Part shown: piece after piece, positions 6,841 through 16,425 of the stretch | How the letters are laid out: each line of letters opens with the position of its first letter | Position numbering within the stretch: the first letter of the stretch is position 1 | NCBI RefSeq assembly: GCF_016861845.1 | Contig: NZ_BOLV01000003.1 | Coordinates: forward strand, 116,209 to 180,208 | Length of the DNA: 64,000 nucleotides | Origin: Lacticaseibacillus suilingensis | GTDB taxonomy: Bacteria > Bacillota > Bacilli > Lactobacillales > Lactobacillaceae | Reading direction: 5' to 3' | The notes under the pieces: generated by a model | Database searches by the model: none | The model's input: the letters and a program-made list of their open reading frames with translations, nothing else | Told to the model about the DNA's origin: nothing | Made by a program: the position numbers and the translations under genes

Positions 6841-8625
6841 ATGAAATCATTACGGTACATAAATTCACTAATACGAGAATCTTTCTCCCGCTGGGGCAGC
6901 TATCTCCTGCTGGTCGAACTGGTGGCCGCCGCTACCGCCGGGGTGGCCGTGCCGCTGATGCGGTGGGCGACAGCAGGGATTCTGCGCCAAGCAGGGATTC
7001 CTTATCTGGGCGTAGACAATTTCACGTTTGTTTTGCTGCATCATTCAGGGGCCACCGCGCTGCTTTTGGCGTTGCTGGTGCTGCTGTTAGTCTTGGTGTA
7101 TCTGCAGTTTGCGGTACTGCTGGGCGGCATTGCCAGCATCCAGCAGCGCGAAGGCCTGGGGGTGCGGGGCATTGTCCGTGAAGGACTGGCGGATTTGCGC
7201 CACTTGCGGCCGTCGAGTTTCGGCTTTTTCGTGGTGTATCTGCTCCTGATCGTGCCGTTTGCCGGTGTCGTGGTGCAGTCAGCCTTGCTGAATAAGGTCA
7301 AAATCCCCGCTTTTGTGCTGGATTGGCTAAGCACCAAACCGGTCTTTGCGGTGCTGGTGGCGGTATTTTACGGCGCGGCGGCTTACCTAGGCCTGCGGTG
7401 GGTGCGAGTGCTGCCGAACACGATTTTGCGGGACCAGCCGCTCCTCACCGCCGCCAGGCAATCTTGGCAGCAGACCCGTGGTAAATTTTGGCGTTACTCC
7501 TGGCGGCTGTTGCTGCTGACGGTAGGAACGACGCTGGTGGGTTGGGTATGGTCTAGCGGCCTGATTGGTCTGCAGACGCTGCTTGATCGGACAACCATCG
7601 CCTTTCCCGCGGCGGTGGTGCTGCTGACGCTACTGCTGGCGGGGCAAACACTGCTCGGCGGAGCTACCAGTGTCTTATACTTGCTGTTTCTCGTGGCGCC
7701 TGATGAGCTGAGGCCCGCCATCCGCCCGATTCCGAATAAGCACCACTGGTTGCGGCGCATCATCGTGTTGGTGTCTGGCGGGGCTGTGGTGGTGATTATG
7801 GCGGCGTTCGGGGCCTTTTACATGACTGGGGCCTTGGCCGAGCACCCGCTGACCATTTCCCACCGTGGGGTTGATGCTGGCAATGGCGTGCAAAACACCA
7901 TTCCAGCGCTACGCAAAACCGCGGCGGAGAAGCCTGATTTTGTTGAAATGGATCTGCATGAAACCAAAGACGGCCAGTTCATTGTGCTGCATGATGAAAA
8001 TTTGAAGACGCTAACTGGCGTCAACCGCACGCCGTATCAGCTGACGCTGGCTCAGCTCCAGCAAATCACGGTCCGCGAAAACGGGCACCAGGCCAAACTG
8101 GCCAGCTTTGACGACTACTTGGCCGCGGCCGAGGCGATGAATCAGAAGCTGATTGTTGAGTTGAAACCGACACCTAGTGACAGTCCGCAGATGCTGAATC
8201 ATTTTATCAGTCGCTATGCTAAACGACTGGTGGCTGATCATGACCGGGTGCATTCGTTGAGCTACAAACTGATGACGCAGCTTCACCAGCGCGTACCTAA
8301 GCTTTATGCGGGCTTCATCATGCCATTTAGTCTGGTGGCGCCGCAGACCCAGCTGTCTGGCTACACCGTTGAGGAGACCACGCTGGATTCAGAGCTGGTC
8401 GAAACGGTGCATGCCCAGCATCAAAGCGTTTGGGCCTGGACGGTCAATGATCCTGATACCATGGCGCAGATGTTGTTTGAGGATGTCGACGGCATCATCA
8501 CCGATAATCTGAGTGAGCTCAAGCAAGTGATTGCCGAGCAAAGCAACCACCCAAGTTACGCCCAGCGGCTGCGCTTGTTCGCCACCACGCTGGATGATTT
8601 TGGGGATCCGGTGATTGGGAACTAG
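6841..8625 (+). CDS. membrane-anchored glycerophosphodiester phosphodiesterase
   Basis: The first 330 or so residues of this 594-residue protein contain about eight hydrophobic segments. The C-terminal part (about 338-575) is a GDPD TIM barrel: SHRGVDAGNGVQNT supplies the first catalytic His/Arg, FVEMDLHETKDG the metal-binding acidic pair, FIVLHDENL the second His, LIVELKP the third metal Glu, and VWAWTVNDPDTM the closing motif. The reaction releases glycerol 3-phosphate from glycerophosphodiesters or possibly lipoteichoic-acid material at the membrane. A GGAGG site lies upstream. It is a single-gene unit ended by the hairpin at 8673. Confidence 0.9.
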   Translation: MKSLRYINSLIRESFSRWGSYLLLVELVAAATAGVAVPLMRWATAGILRQAGIPYLGVDNFTFVLLHHSGATALLLALLVLLLVLVYLQFAVLLGGIASIQQREGLGVRGIVREGLADLRHLRPSSFGFFVVYLLLIVPFAGVVVQSALLNKVKIPAFVLDWLSTKPVFAVLVAVFYGAAAYLGLRWVRVLPNTILRDQPLLTAARQSWQQTRGKFWRYSWRLLLLTVGTTLVGWVWSSGLIGLQTLLDRTTIAFPAAVVLLTLLLAGQTLLGGATSVLYLLFLVAPDELRPAIRPIPNKHHWLRRIIVLVSGGAVVVIMAAFGAFYMTGALAEHPLTISHRGVDAGNGVQNTIPALRKTAAEKPDFVEMDLHETKDGQFIVLHDENLKTLTGVNRTPYQLTLAQLQQITVRENGHQAKLASFDDYLAAAEAMNQKLIVELKPTPSDSPQMLNHFISRYAKRLVADHDRVHSLSYKLMTQLHQRVPKLYAGFIMPFSLVAPQTQLSGYTVEETTLDSELVETVHAQHQSVWAWTVNDPDTMAQMLFEDVDGIITDNLSELKQVIAEQSNHPSYAQRLRLFATTLDDFGDPVIGN

Positions 8626-8672
8626 CATTGATGACCAAGAACCCGAGTGGTGTCTTACTGGGTATTAAAAAA

Positions 8673-8706
8673 GGCTCACCTGACAGCGGTCGGGTGAGCC
8701 TATTTT
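8673..8706. terminator. bidirectional terminator
   Basis: GGCTCACC (8673-8680) pairs with GGTGAGCC (8693-8700). TATTTT follows on the plus strand and TTTTTT on the minus strand, so it can end both the phosphodiesterase gene and the convergent MarR gene. Confidence 0.8.
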
Positions 8707-8770
8707 GGTTGGTGAGATTGGTTGAGCAGCAGTGCTCACGGCTTATCGTCAGCGGACTGCGCCAAGAGCA

Positions 8771-9358
8771 TTAGCGGTCTTCATCATCAGACCCAGGGAA
8801 GGGCCGGTTAAACCGCGGGTCGCCCCAACCGTGATGGAAGCGATGGCCGCGACCACCGCGATGAGGGCCAAAGGGGCCGAGCTGTTTGAAATAGTCGTCT
8901 GCGGCGCCATCAGCATCATTGGCTTCCAGGCTGGTGACGAGTTTGCGCAGCAGTGTGGTTAACTGGGCCTGTTCATCGGCTGATAAGTCGGCGAATAGCG
9001 TATCGGCCAATTTGTCTTTTTCTCCTCGGGCGGAGGCGATAAAGGCTTGCCCATCGTCAGTCAGACTGATCAGCATGACACGGCCGTCATCAGTGGATGG
9101 CTCGCGTTTGACGAGGCCGCTCGCTTCGAGTTTGGCGACCAAGGCGCTGGCGGAGCTGGGGCGAATATCCAGCGCCTCAACGATTTCGGAATTGGTCAAT
9201 GGCTGACGTTCGGCGATGAGCCGGAGCAGGCGCAACTGCCCGCGCTCCTCATTATCTTGATTAGCGGTGCGTAAATTCCAGACGGCGCTTTGCACGAAGC
9301 CACGCTGGCGGAAGAGCCGACCAAACAAACGCAGTAACTCTTGATTGTCTTGGGTCAT
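8771..9358 (-). CDS. MarR-family transcriptional regulator with His/Gly-rich tail
   Basis: The 195-residue protein has a winged helix-turn-helix at about 30-140: LTNSEIVEALDIRPSSASALV is the recognition region and DDGRVMLISLTDDG the wing. The last 35 residues are unusual and not part of the MarR core: GPHRGGRGHRFHHGWGDPRF is rich in His, Gly and Arg and could bind a metal. It is divergent from a P-type ATPase / HMA / Dps operon, so it is probably that operon's metal- or stress-responsive repressor. A TTAGTTAG/CTAACTAA repeat lies just upstream of its start. The regulatory link is inferred from divergence and the operator-like repeat. Confidence 0.85.
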   Translation of the reverse strand: MTQDNQELLRLFGRLFRQRGFVQSAVWNLRTANQDNEERGQLRLLRLIAERQPLTNSEIVEALDIRPSSASALVAKLEASGLVKREPSTDDGRVMLISLTDDGQAFIASARGEKDKLADTLFADLSADEQAQLTTLLRKLVTSLEANDADGAADDYFKQLGPFGPHRGGRGHRFHHGWGDPRFNRPFPGSDDEDR

Positions 9359-9382
9359 ATAAAAACACCTGCCTTATATTAT

Positions 9383-9411
9383 TTAGTTAGCGTTACATAT
9401 AGACTAACTAA
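9383..9411. promoter_or_regulatory. candidate MarR operator
   Basis: TTAGTTAG (9383-9390) and CTAACTAA (9404-9411) are perfect complements around a 13-nt centre, 25 bases before the MarR start and within the divergent promoter region. A further TTAGTT lies at about 9434. Length and symmetry suit a MarR dimer site. Confidence 0.55.
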
Positions 9412-9544
9412 CGAAATGAAGTTTACTCACTTTGTTAGTTTTTGTCAACGAAAACGAAATATTTTTTTGCCCAACTTGACGGCGGTCAATTCGTTTTATC
9501 CCCCCCGGCGCTAAGCTGTACTTGTCAAATAAGGGGTGAACAAA

Positions 9545-11452
9545 ATGAAATTTCAATTATGGATCGAAAAGCATACCACCCAGATCACGGCAATCACCGC
9601 AGTGTTGATTGCGGCTGGGTATGCCAGTAAATATCTGCTCCAACTGCCGGTGGCCTACGCGATTTTACTTGCGGTGGCTTCTATCATTGCGGTGGTGCCC
9701 ATCGCCTTGCACGCCCTCTCGGCGCTCCGGGTGAAGGTCATCAGCATCGAACTGCTCGTCACCATCGCCGTGATTGGGGCGTTCGTGATTGGCGAGTACA
9801 ACGAAAGCGCCGTGGTCACCTTCCTGTTTTTGTTCGGGAACTTCCTGGAACAAAAGACGCTGGCGAAAACCCGGGCTTCCATCAAGTCGCTCACGGCGAT
9901 GGCGCCAACCACTGCCGAGCTAGTCAGTGATGACGGCAGCATTGAAACTGTCGACGTTGACGAGGTTGAAGAAGGCGACGTGGTGCTGGTGAAAACCGGT
10001 GGCGCCATTCCCGTTGATGGCACGGTCATTGAAGGGCAAGGTTACACCGATGAAGCGGCAGTGACCGGCGAATCTCGCGCTGTCACCAAAAACACTGGCG
10101 ACAGAGTCTTCTCTGGCACGCTGCTCAGCGATGGCTACGTTAAGATCAAGGCCACCAAGGTCGGGGAAGACACCACCTTTGGGAAAATCATCGAACTGGT
10201 CGAAGATGCGCAGGATACCAAGTCCCACGCCGAGAAATTCATCGACCGCTTTGCCCAGTATTACACACCGGCCGTTTTGATCATTGCTCTGGCCGTGTTT
10301 CTGGTTAGCCGCGATTTTAAACTGGCGATTACCGTGCTGGTGCTGGGGTGCCCTGGGGCGTTGGTCATCGGCGCGCCGGTTTCCAATGTGGCTGGGATCG
10401 GCAATGGCGCTAAGCGCGGCATTTTGGTCAAAGGCGGCGAGGCCATGGATACCTTCGCCAAAGTGGATACCTTCGTTTTTGATAAAACGGGGACGCTGAC
10501 GGAAGGCAAAACCGCGCTGGCCGATGCTAAGGTGTACGGCGCTGACGCCGCGCAGATCCTGACCCAAACCGCTGCGGTGGAAGCCTTGTCGGATCATCCG
10601 CTGGGCAAAGCAATTTTGAACGCTGCTGATGCGCAAGGGCTGGACTACAAGCAGCTGGCCATTTCCGCCAGCCAAACGCTTAAAGGCCAAGGCATCACCG
10701 CCACCGTTGATGGGCAAGAAATTTGTGCCGGTAACCAAAAGCTGCTGGCGGCTCATCATGTGACCTTGAATGAGCAGCAACAGGCCGATTTGGCCGCGCT
10801 GCAAGCCACCGGGAGTTCTGTGGTGATTGTGGCAGTGGCAGGCCAGGTGGCTGCGATTTACGCGATTGCTGATACCATTCGACCGGAACTGGCGGATCAG
10901 CTCGCGGCCTTGCGCCAGGCTGGCGCCAAGCACCTGGTGATGCTGACCGGGGATAACGCCCAAACCGCGAATTACGTGGCTGAGCAGCTCGGCATTGATG
11001 AAGTCCACGCTGAACTGCTGCCAGACGAAAAGGTGACCTACGTCAAGGCCTTCAAGGATGAAGGGCGCACGGTGGCCTTCGTCGGCGATGGTATCAACGA
11101 CAGCCCGTCCCTGGCGACAGCGGATATCGGCATCGCGATGGGCTCAGGAACCGACGTGGCGATTGAAACGTCAGATATCGTTCTCATGCAATCGAGTTTT
11201 GCCGCCTTGGTCCACGCCTACAAGCTGGCGAAGAAGACCGTCATGAACACCCGGGAAAATGTGGCCATCGCCATCGGTGTGGTGGCGTTCCTCCTGCTGG
11301 GCCTGATTGCTGGGTTCATCTACATGGCCAGTGGCATGTTCGTGCACGAAGCCAGCATCCTGGTGGTCATTTTCAACGCGATGCGCCTGATCAACTTCGG
11401 CGGCCGTGAAAAAGAAGTGAAAAAAGTGCCGAACTTGACCGCGGTCAAGTAA
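9545..11452 (+). CDS. heavy-metal P1B-type ATPase with CPG in place of CPC
   Basis: The protein is about 635 residues with no N-terminal metal-binding domain. It has paired early membrane helices, an actuator loop (TGESRAV), the phosphorylation motif DKTGT (Asp about 313), an HP motif (SDHPLG), the nucleotide site (MLTGDNAQTA) and the hinge GDGINDSPSLA. The transmembrane metal motif reads GCPGALVIGAPV (Cys about 269): the usual second Cys of CPC is Gly. That departs from classical Cu(I)/Zn/Cd pumps, so the substrate is open; the downstream Dps gene suggests iron or copper stress. The ATG at 9545 is eight bases after AAGGGG; the GTG at 9536 lies inside that site. Confidence 0.88.
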   Translation: MKFQLWIEKHTTQITAITAVLIAAGYASKYLLQLPVAYAILLAVASIIAVVPIALHALSALRVKVISIELLVTIAVIGAFVIGEYNESAVVTFLFLFGNFLEQKTLAKTRASIKSLTAMAPTTAELVSDDGSIETVDVDEVEEGDVVLVKTGGAIPVDGTVIEGQGYTDEAAVTGESRAVTKNTGDRVFSGTLLSDGYVKIKATKVGEDTTFGKIIELVEDAQDTKSHAEKFIDRFAQYYTPAVLIIALAVFLVSRDFKLAITVLVLGCPGALVIGAPVSNVAGIGNGAKRGILVKGGEAMDTFAKVDTFVFDKTGTLTEGKTALADAKVYGADAAQILTQTAAVEALSDHPLGKAILNAADAQGLDYKQLAISASQTLKGQGITATVDGQEICAGNQKLLAAHHVTLNEQQQADLAALQATGSSVVIVAVAGQVAAIYAIADTIRPELADQLAALRQAGAKHLVMLTGDNAQTANYVAEQLGIDEVHAELLPDEKVTYVKAFKDEGRTVAFVGDGINDSPSLATADIGIAMGSGTDVAIETSDIVLMQSSFAALVHAYKLAKKTVMNTRENVAIAIGVVAFLLLGLIAGFIYMASGMFVHEASILVVIFNAMRLINFGGREKEVKKVPNLTAVK

Positions 11453-11509
11453 GCCTGCCGCGGAACCGACTAAACTATAACTGTAATCAAGCGAAAGGAA
11501 GTTATCACC

Positions 11510-11740
11510 ATGAATAAAAAAATCAGTTTACAGCTCGATGAATTGACCTGCCCATCTTGCTTGACCAAGATCGAAGGGGCCGTGAAACAAGAACCTGGCG
11601 TGGAAAATGTGAAGGTGTTGTTCAACGCCGGTAAGGTGAAGGCAGATTTCGATGATACGCAAAACAGCGCCGATAACCTCGCCAATGTGGTAACCAAATT
11701 AGGCTACGAAGTCAAAAAAGTGCGCGTGAAGGATCTCTAG
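11510..11740 (+). CDS. HMA-domain metallochaperone-like protein
   Basis: This 76-residue protein consists of one ferredoxin-like HMA domain. The metal loop is LTCPSCLTKIE, with Cys pair CPSC at about residues 15-18, as in CopZ-type chaperones. The rest fits the fold (GVENVKVLFNAGKVKADF and LGYEVKKVRV). It lies 57 bases after the ATPase, which itself lacks an HMA domain, so it probably delivers metal to the pump or senses it. AAAGGAAG precedes the ATG. Confidence 0.85.
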   Translation: MNKKISLQLDELTCPSCLTKIEGAVKQEPGVENVKVLFNAGKVKADFDDTQNSADNLANVVTKLGYEVKKVRVKDL

Positions 11741-11752
11741 GGGGCAATGAAC

Positions 11753-12304
11753 ATGACGATTGAAGACCAGTACCAAGCCGAGTTGAAGCAAGCCGACATC
11801 GACCACCACAAACCCACTGCCGGCGCGATGACCGGTCACATTCTTGCCAACTTGTGGTACCTGGATGTGAAGCTGCACCAAATCGCCTGGTACGTGAAAG
11901 GCGACCGTGCCTTTGCCGTGACGGCTTACTACCAAGATTTGATTGCAGAAAACCGCAAACAAATCGATGAGCTCGGCGAACTGTTGCTAGATGAAAACCA
12001 AATCGCGCCTTCAACGGTGGCAGAGTTCACGCAGTACACCAAGATTCCTGAAGATGGCGCCTTGAAGTATCACACTGCCAGCGACATGGTCGACGCTACG
12101 GCGCATGACTACACCACGGCGAACATGTTCATCGACCGGGCCATCAAGCTCGCTGAACGCGAAAGCCGCCCCGCCATGGCCAGCTTCCTGACCAACATGC
12201 GCGGCTACAACAACCAGGTCATTCGCAAGCTTCAGTCCTTCCTGGGTAAAACCGCCTGGGAAGGCCTCGTCGAAGAAGACGACGATGACGATGATGACGA
12301 TTAA
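11753..12304 (+). CDS. Dps/ferritin-like protein with poly-Asp tail
   Basis: The protein has 183 residues and a four-helix Dps-like bundle. KLHQIAWYVKG and QIDELGELLLDE match the conserved Dps blocks that supply one His and the Asp/Glu of the intersubunit ferroxidase site. The second ferroxidase His, in Dps proteins just after the WYVKGP block, seems to be replaced (DRAFAVTAYYQ), so iron oxidation may be weakened. The protein ends in EEDDDDDDDD, an acidic tail that could bind cations. I prefer the ATG at 11753 because AGGGGG is seven bases upstream; the ATG at 11747 is too close. It is the last gene of the MarR-controlled metal operon. Confidence 0.78.
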   Translation: MTIEDQYQAELKQADIDHHKPTAGAMTGHILANLWYLDVKLHQIAWYVKGDRAFAVTAYYQDLIAENRKQIDELGELLLDENQIAPSTVAEFTQYTKIPEDGALKYHTASDMVDATAHDYTTANMFIDRAIKLAERESRPAMASFLTNMRGYNNQVIRKLQSFLGKTAWEGLVEEDDDDDDDD

Positions 12305-12321
12305 AGCGTGAATCAAATTGA

Positions 12322-12363
12322 CCCCAGTCACTGGCAATGATGTCAGTGCCTGGGGCCTTTTTG
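12322..12363 (+). terminator. terminator of the ATPase-HMA-Dps operon
   Basis: CCCCAG..CACTG pairs with CAGTG..CTGGGG and is followed by CCTTTTT. It begins 18 bases after the Dps stop. The remaining interval up to 12585 shows no further gene. Confidence 0.75.
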
Positions 12364-12585
12364 TGAAACGCCTTAACCACAGCGTTAATTCAAGTAAAAA
12401 ACACATTTACGCTGACCGCAAGCCGCCACTGATTCGCATTTGAACGACGGCAGGGGTGATTATCACCTGAATGCCTTTACGTCAGCGCTTGTGCGACTAA
12501 AAAACGCATTTTGGTGATTTGATAGGCTACAGCGTGTTTTTGTGTAAATGCCGCTGTAACAGGCTGTAACATCGACAAAAACGCA

Positions 12586-13347
12586 CTACTCCTCGATAGC
12601 GTAATAATCGACAATTGCTTGGAGGGCAGCCGCGGCTTGCTTACTGCCGGTGAGCTTCGTGTAATAAGCGGTGAAACGCGGATCGGCGACATACATCGCG
12701 GCTAGCCCGCGGTGCATGACTGGTGTCAGCTGCGGGGTGGTCGCCAGTAGCCACTCGCGATGGGCGTGATACGCGGCCGCGGCGTCAGCGCCTGGCAATG
12801 CTGGTGCGGTGAGATACGCCAGCAGGGCCGTTTTTAACTGGGTTTCGGCTACCGTCATGGCATTGTATTGGGCTTCGCTCAGCCCGGCAAAACGCGCGTC
12901 CGCTGCCGCCTTGGCGGCATTGCCATACTTGGCCGTGACTTCATTGCCATACGCTTCATCGTTGGCTTTGATTTGGGCTTGCTTAAACGCGGCGAATTTT
13001 TCAGTATCAGGCATGTTTGATTCTCCTTTCTGGTTAGTGAGGGTGACCTCAAGTTGCGCCAGCTGTTGATCCACTAGGCGGCGGTTGGCGAGCAGCTTTT
13101 CGCGTTGCTGGGCCAGCGCTTGCACGCGCTGGGCTGGCGGCTGGTCAAGTAGTGTTCGAATGTCGGCTAAGGCAAAGCCCAAGGCGCGATAGGTCAAAAT
13201 CAGCTGCAGCCGATCCACTTCCGCCGGGCCGTATTGACGGTAACCGTTGGCGGTCAGTGGCGGCGTGAGCAAACCAATCTGGTCGTAATAACGTAGAGTG
13301 CGGGCCGACACGCCGCTCAGGGTGGCCAGTTGCTGGGTTGAATACAT
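12586..13347 (-). CDS. MerR-family regulator with TipAS-type effector domain
   Basis: The 253-residue protein starts MYSTQQLATLSGVSARTLRY, a MerR winged helix-turn-helix (about 1-70). A long dimerisation helix follows (about 75-115, QRVQALAQQREKLLANRRL). The C-terminal 130 residues are a TipAS-like ligand domain (KYGNAAKAAADARFAGLSEA ... MHRGLAAMYVADPRFTAYY). Homologues bind thiopeptide or other amphipathic drugs and activate their own promoter; the real ligand here is unknown. GGAGGTGAC lies before the ATG at 13347. The promoter at 13368-13398 has the 19-bp spacer and central palindrome typical of MerR autoregulation. Confidence 0.85.
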   Translation of the reverse strand: MYSTQQLATLSGVSARTLRYYDQIGLLTPPLTANGYRQYGPAEVDRLQLILTYRALGFALADIRTLLDQPPAQRVQALAQQREKLLANRRLVDQQLAQLEVTLTNQKGESNMPDTEKFAAFKQAQIKANDEAYGNEVTAKYGNAAKAAADARFAGLSEAQYNAMTVAETQLKTALLAYLTAPALPGADAAAAYHAHREWLLATTPQLTPVMHRGLAAMYVADPRFTAYYTKLTGSKQAAAALQAIVDYYAIEE

Positions 13348-13367
13348 GCATGTCACCTCCAAAAACC

Positions 13368-13398
13368 ATGGTAAAGGCTGACGCCGCGTCAGGGTCAA
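13368..13398 (-). promoter_or_regulatory. MerR-type promoter with 19-bp spacer and operator
   Basis: Reading the minus strand, the -35 is TTGACC (13398-13393) and the -10 is TACCAT (13373-13368), 19 bases apart. The spacer contains the palindrome CTGACG-CGG-CGTCAG. Over-long spacers holding the operator are diagnostic of promoters that MerR proteins untwist. Confidence 0.75.
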
Positions 13399-13414
13399 GC
13401 CTTTTTGCGCAAAA

Positions 13415-13588
13415 GGGGTTGCGACAAAGTCACAACCCCCAGATTCATTTCGAAGATTTCAGCAGAGTTACGTGCCAAAAGGCCGGAGCCGAGCCGCTAG
13501 CTACGCCATCCACCGAGTCCAAAGTCCGGACTTGGTGGATGGCTAGGCTACCAGTCGGCTCCAAAACCGCCTTTTGTCACAGCCCCGT
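13415..13588. repeat. 174-bp nested inverted-repeat element
   Basis: Complementary arms are nested around one axis. The outermost arms are GGGGTTGCGACAAAG (13415-13429) and CTTTTGTCACAGCCCC (13573-13588). Next come CAAAAGGC/GCCTTTTG (13476/13569) and GGAGCCGA/TCGGCTCC (13485/13555). The inner 16-bp arms are GCCATCCACCGAGTCC (13505) and GGACTTGGTGGATGGC (13528) around a 7-nt loop. A side hairpin GGGGTTG/CAACCCC sits at 13415-13439. It fills the gap between the MerR promoter and the GH1 stop. It may be a small non-autonomous element or a structured terminator. Confidence 0.6.
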
Positions 13589-13593
13589 CAAGC

Positions 13594-15051
<1,458 letters not shown>

Positions 15052-15077
15052 TCAGCATGCCTTCTTTCGGTTTTTTT

Positions 15078-15109
15078 ATGCGGTGAAACCGCATCCAATG
15101 TTTATTATA
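15078..15109 (-). promoter_or_regulatory. GH1 promoter -10 with overlapping palindromic operator
   Basis: On the minus strand TATAAT (15109-15104) is followed nine bases later by the palindrome ATGCGGT-TTC-ACCGCAT (15094-15078). The palindrome sits at the expected transcription start, 27 bases before the GH1 ATG, which suits a repressor site. No clear -35 was seen. Confidence 0.5.
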
Positions 15110-15131
15110 CAGGGTTAGGGAGATTTAGTCG

Positions 15132-15147
15132 TGTTTCACGTGGAACC
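15132..15147. other. parS-like site (imperfect)
   Basis: TGTTTCACGTGGAACC matches 14 of 16 positions of the palindromic form TGTTTCACGTGAAACA. Its reverse complement matches 15 of 16 of the B. subtilis form TGTTCCACGTGAAACA. It lies between divergent promoters of the GH1 and DUF1801 genes. Confidence 0.5.
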
Positions 15148-15198
15148 TTTTTACGGCTATGTTGCTGGGTTATAATAACGCTATCTGGAGGTCACACC

Positions 15199-15807
15199 AT
15201 GAGAGAAAAAACCGACACCACCAACATCACCACCATCCCGGCGTTTATCGCCGCCCAACCGCCGGCCGTGCAGCCGCCGCTCAAAGCGATGTACGCCATC
15301 TTGAAAGCGGCGCTGCCGGAAGCACAAGAGCGCATCAGCTACCAGATGCCGACGTTTTGGCAAGGGCAAGCGATTGCCTATTTTGATGCTGGAGATGGCT
15401 ATCTGGGGTTTTACCCGACCAGCGGCCCCATCGTGCAGTTTGCGGCTGAGCTAACGGGCTATCGCCACAGCAAAGGAGCCGTTCATTTGCCCCTGGACCA
15501 GCCGCTGCCAGTGGATCTGATCACCAAAATGGTGCAATGGCAACTGGCGCAGGTGCAAAGCGGCGCCGCCAAACCGCGCCGCACCCCGAAGCCGAAAGTG
15601 GCGATGCCGGCGGCGATTCGTGAGGCTTTAACCGCCGCTGATTTGATGGTGGCCTACGAAGCCAGGCCGCCTTATCAACGCAACGACTACCTCGGGTGGA
15701 TTACGCAGGCAAGGCGCGAAGCGACCCAGCAAAAACGCCTCGATCAAATGCTGGAAGAGCTGCGCGCTGGGGATGTCTACATGAAAATGAGCTGGCGACA
15801 GCGATGA
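15199..15807 (+). CDS. DUF1801 / YdeI-OmpD-associated family protein
   Basis: This 202-residue protein combines two small modules. Residues 10-115 are a DUF1801 (YdhG-like, frataxin-related fold) domain: FIAAQPPAVQPPLKAMYAIL, ISYQMPTFWQGQAIAYF, HLPLDQPLP. The tail (about 130-202) is of the YdeI/OmpD-associated type: PAAIREALTA, AYEARPPYQRNDYLGWI, RREATQQKRLDQMLEEL. Neither module has a firmly known function in lactobacilli. I start at 15199 (GGAGG upstream); the longer upstream frame has no ribosome site. The stop overlaps the next gene (ATGA), so it is coupled to the Crp/Fnr regulator. Confidence 0.8.
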   Translation: MREKTDTTNITTIPAFIAAQPPAVQPPLKAMYAILKAALPEAQERISYQMPTFWQGQAIAYFDAGDGYLGFYPTSGPIVQFAAELTGYRHSKGAVHLPLDQPLPVDLITKMVQWQLAQVQSGAAKPRRTPKPKVAMPAAIREALTAADLMVAYEARPPYQRNDYLGWITQARREATQQKRLDQMLEELRAGDVYMKMSWRQR

Positions 15808-16373
15808 CAGAAGACTTAAGTCAATGGCAGCAGCAAATCGCCGCGGCCAAGCAAGCAGGGACGAGGCGCCATTTTGCCGCCGGGGAGGATTTGCTGCGCG
15901 AAGGGGAAGTGGCGACGCAGCTTTTCTTCGTGGAAAAAGGCGGCTTAAGGCTTTGGCACAATGCGGATGGCGATGACGTCACCGTGCAATTTTTCTTCGC
16001 TGGTGAAGCAGTGGCCTCGTTTGAAAGCTTTTATCTCGGCGAACCGAGCCTATTTGCCATTACGGCTTTAGAAGCCACTGAGGTGGTAGCGGTGCCGGTG
16101 GCGGCGTTTCGCGCTGCTTTGCAACAGGATCCACAGGCGCTGGCGGCCTTCACAGATCGTATTTGCCACCGATTTATTGCCTATACCCAGTACTTCTTAA
16201 ATTTGCTGGAGCTGACGCCGGAGCAGCGCTACTTGCGGCTTCAAGCCGAGCGGCCGGATTTGCTGACGCGGGTGCCGCAATATGAACTGGCGACTTATTT
16301 GGGCATCACGCCGGTGTCTTTGTCGCGCATTCGGCAGCGACTAAAAAAGACCCGCCAGCTTAACAAAGGTTAA
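15804..16373 (+). CDS. Crp/Fnr-family transcriptional regulator
   Basis: The protein has 189 residues. It has a cyclic-nucleotide-binding-like beta barrel at about 15-110 (HFAAGEDLLREGEVATQLFF, VQFFFAGEAVASFESFYLGE) and a C-terminal HTH at about 140-185 (YELATYLGITPVSLSRIRQRL). There are no clustered Cys residues for an Fe-S cluster, and the Arg typical of cAMP binding is not evident, so the signal is unknown. It starts inside the preceding stop codon. An inverted repeat ahead of the next gene (16392) may be its target. Confidence 0.85.
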   Translation: MTEDLSQWQQQIAAAKQAGTRRHFAAGEDLLREGEVATQLFFVEKGGLRLWHNADGDDVTVQFFFAGEAVASFESFYLGEPSLFAITALEATEVVAVPVAAFRAALQQDPQALAAFTDRICHRFIAYTQYFLNLLELTPEQRYLRLQAERPDLLTRVPQYELATYLGITPVSLSRIRQRLKKTRQLNKG

Positions 16374-16391
16374 TGCGGCGGGGGCGATAAG

Positions 16392-16424
16392 CGACTAATC
16401 TCATGATGAAAGCGAGGTTAGTCG
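16392..16424. promoter_or_regulatory. inverted repeat spanning the ribosome site of the oxidoreductase gene
   Basis: CGACTAA (16392-16398) and TTAGTCG (16418-16424) are perfect complements, 19 bases apart. The right arm lies between the GAGG ribosome site and the ATG at 16426. It could be a Crp/Fnr operator or an RNA hairpin that occludes translation. Confidence 0.35.
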
Positions 16425-16425
16425 A

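Noticed and set aside
9920..11008. 362-codon minus-strand ORF inside the P-type ATPase gene
   Set aside because: It is the antisense frame of a well-supported ATPase; His/Gly/Arg-rich composition is typical of shadow frames in GC-rich genes.
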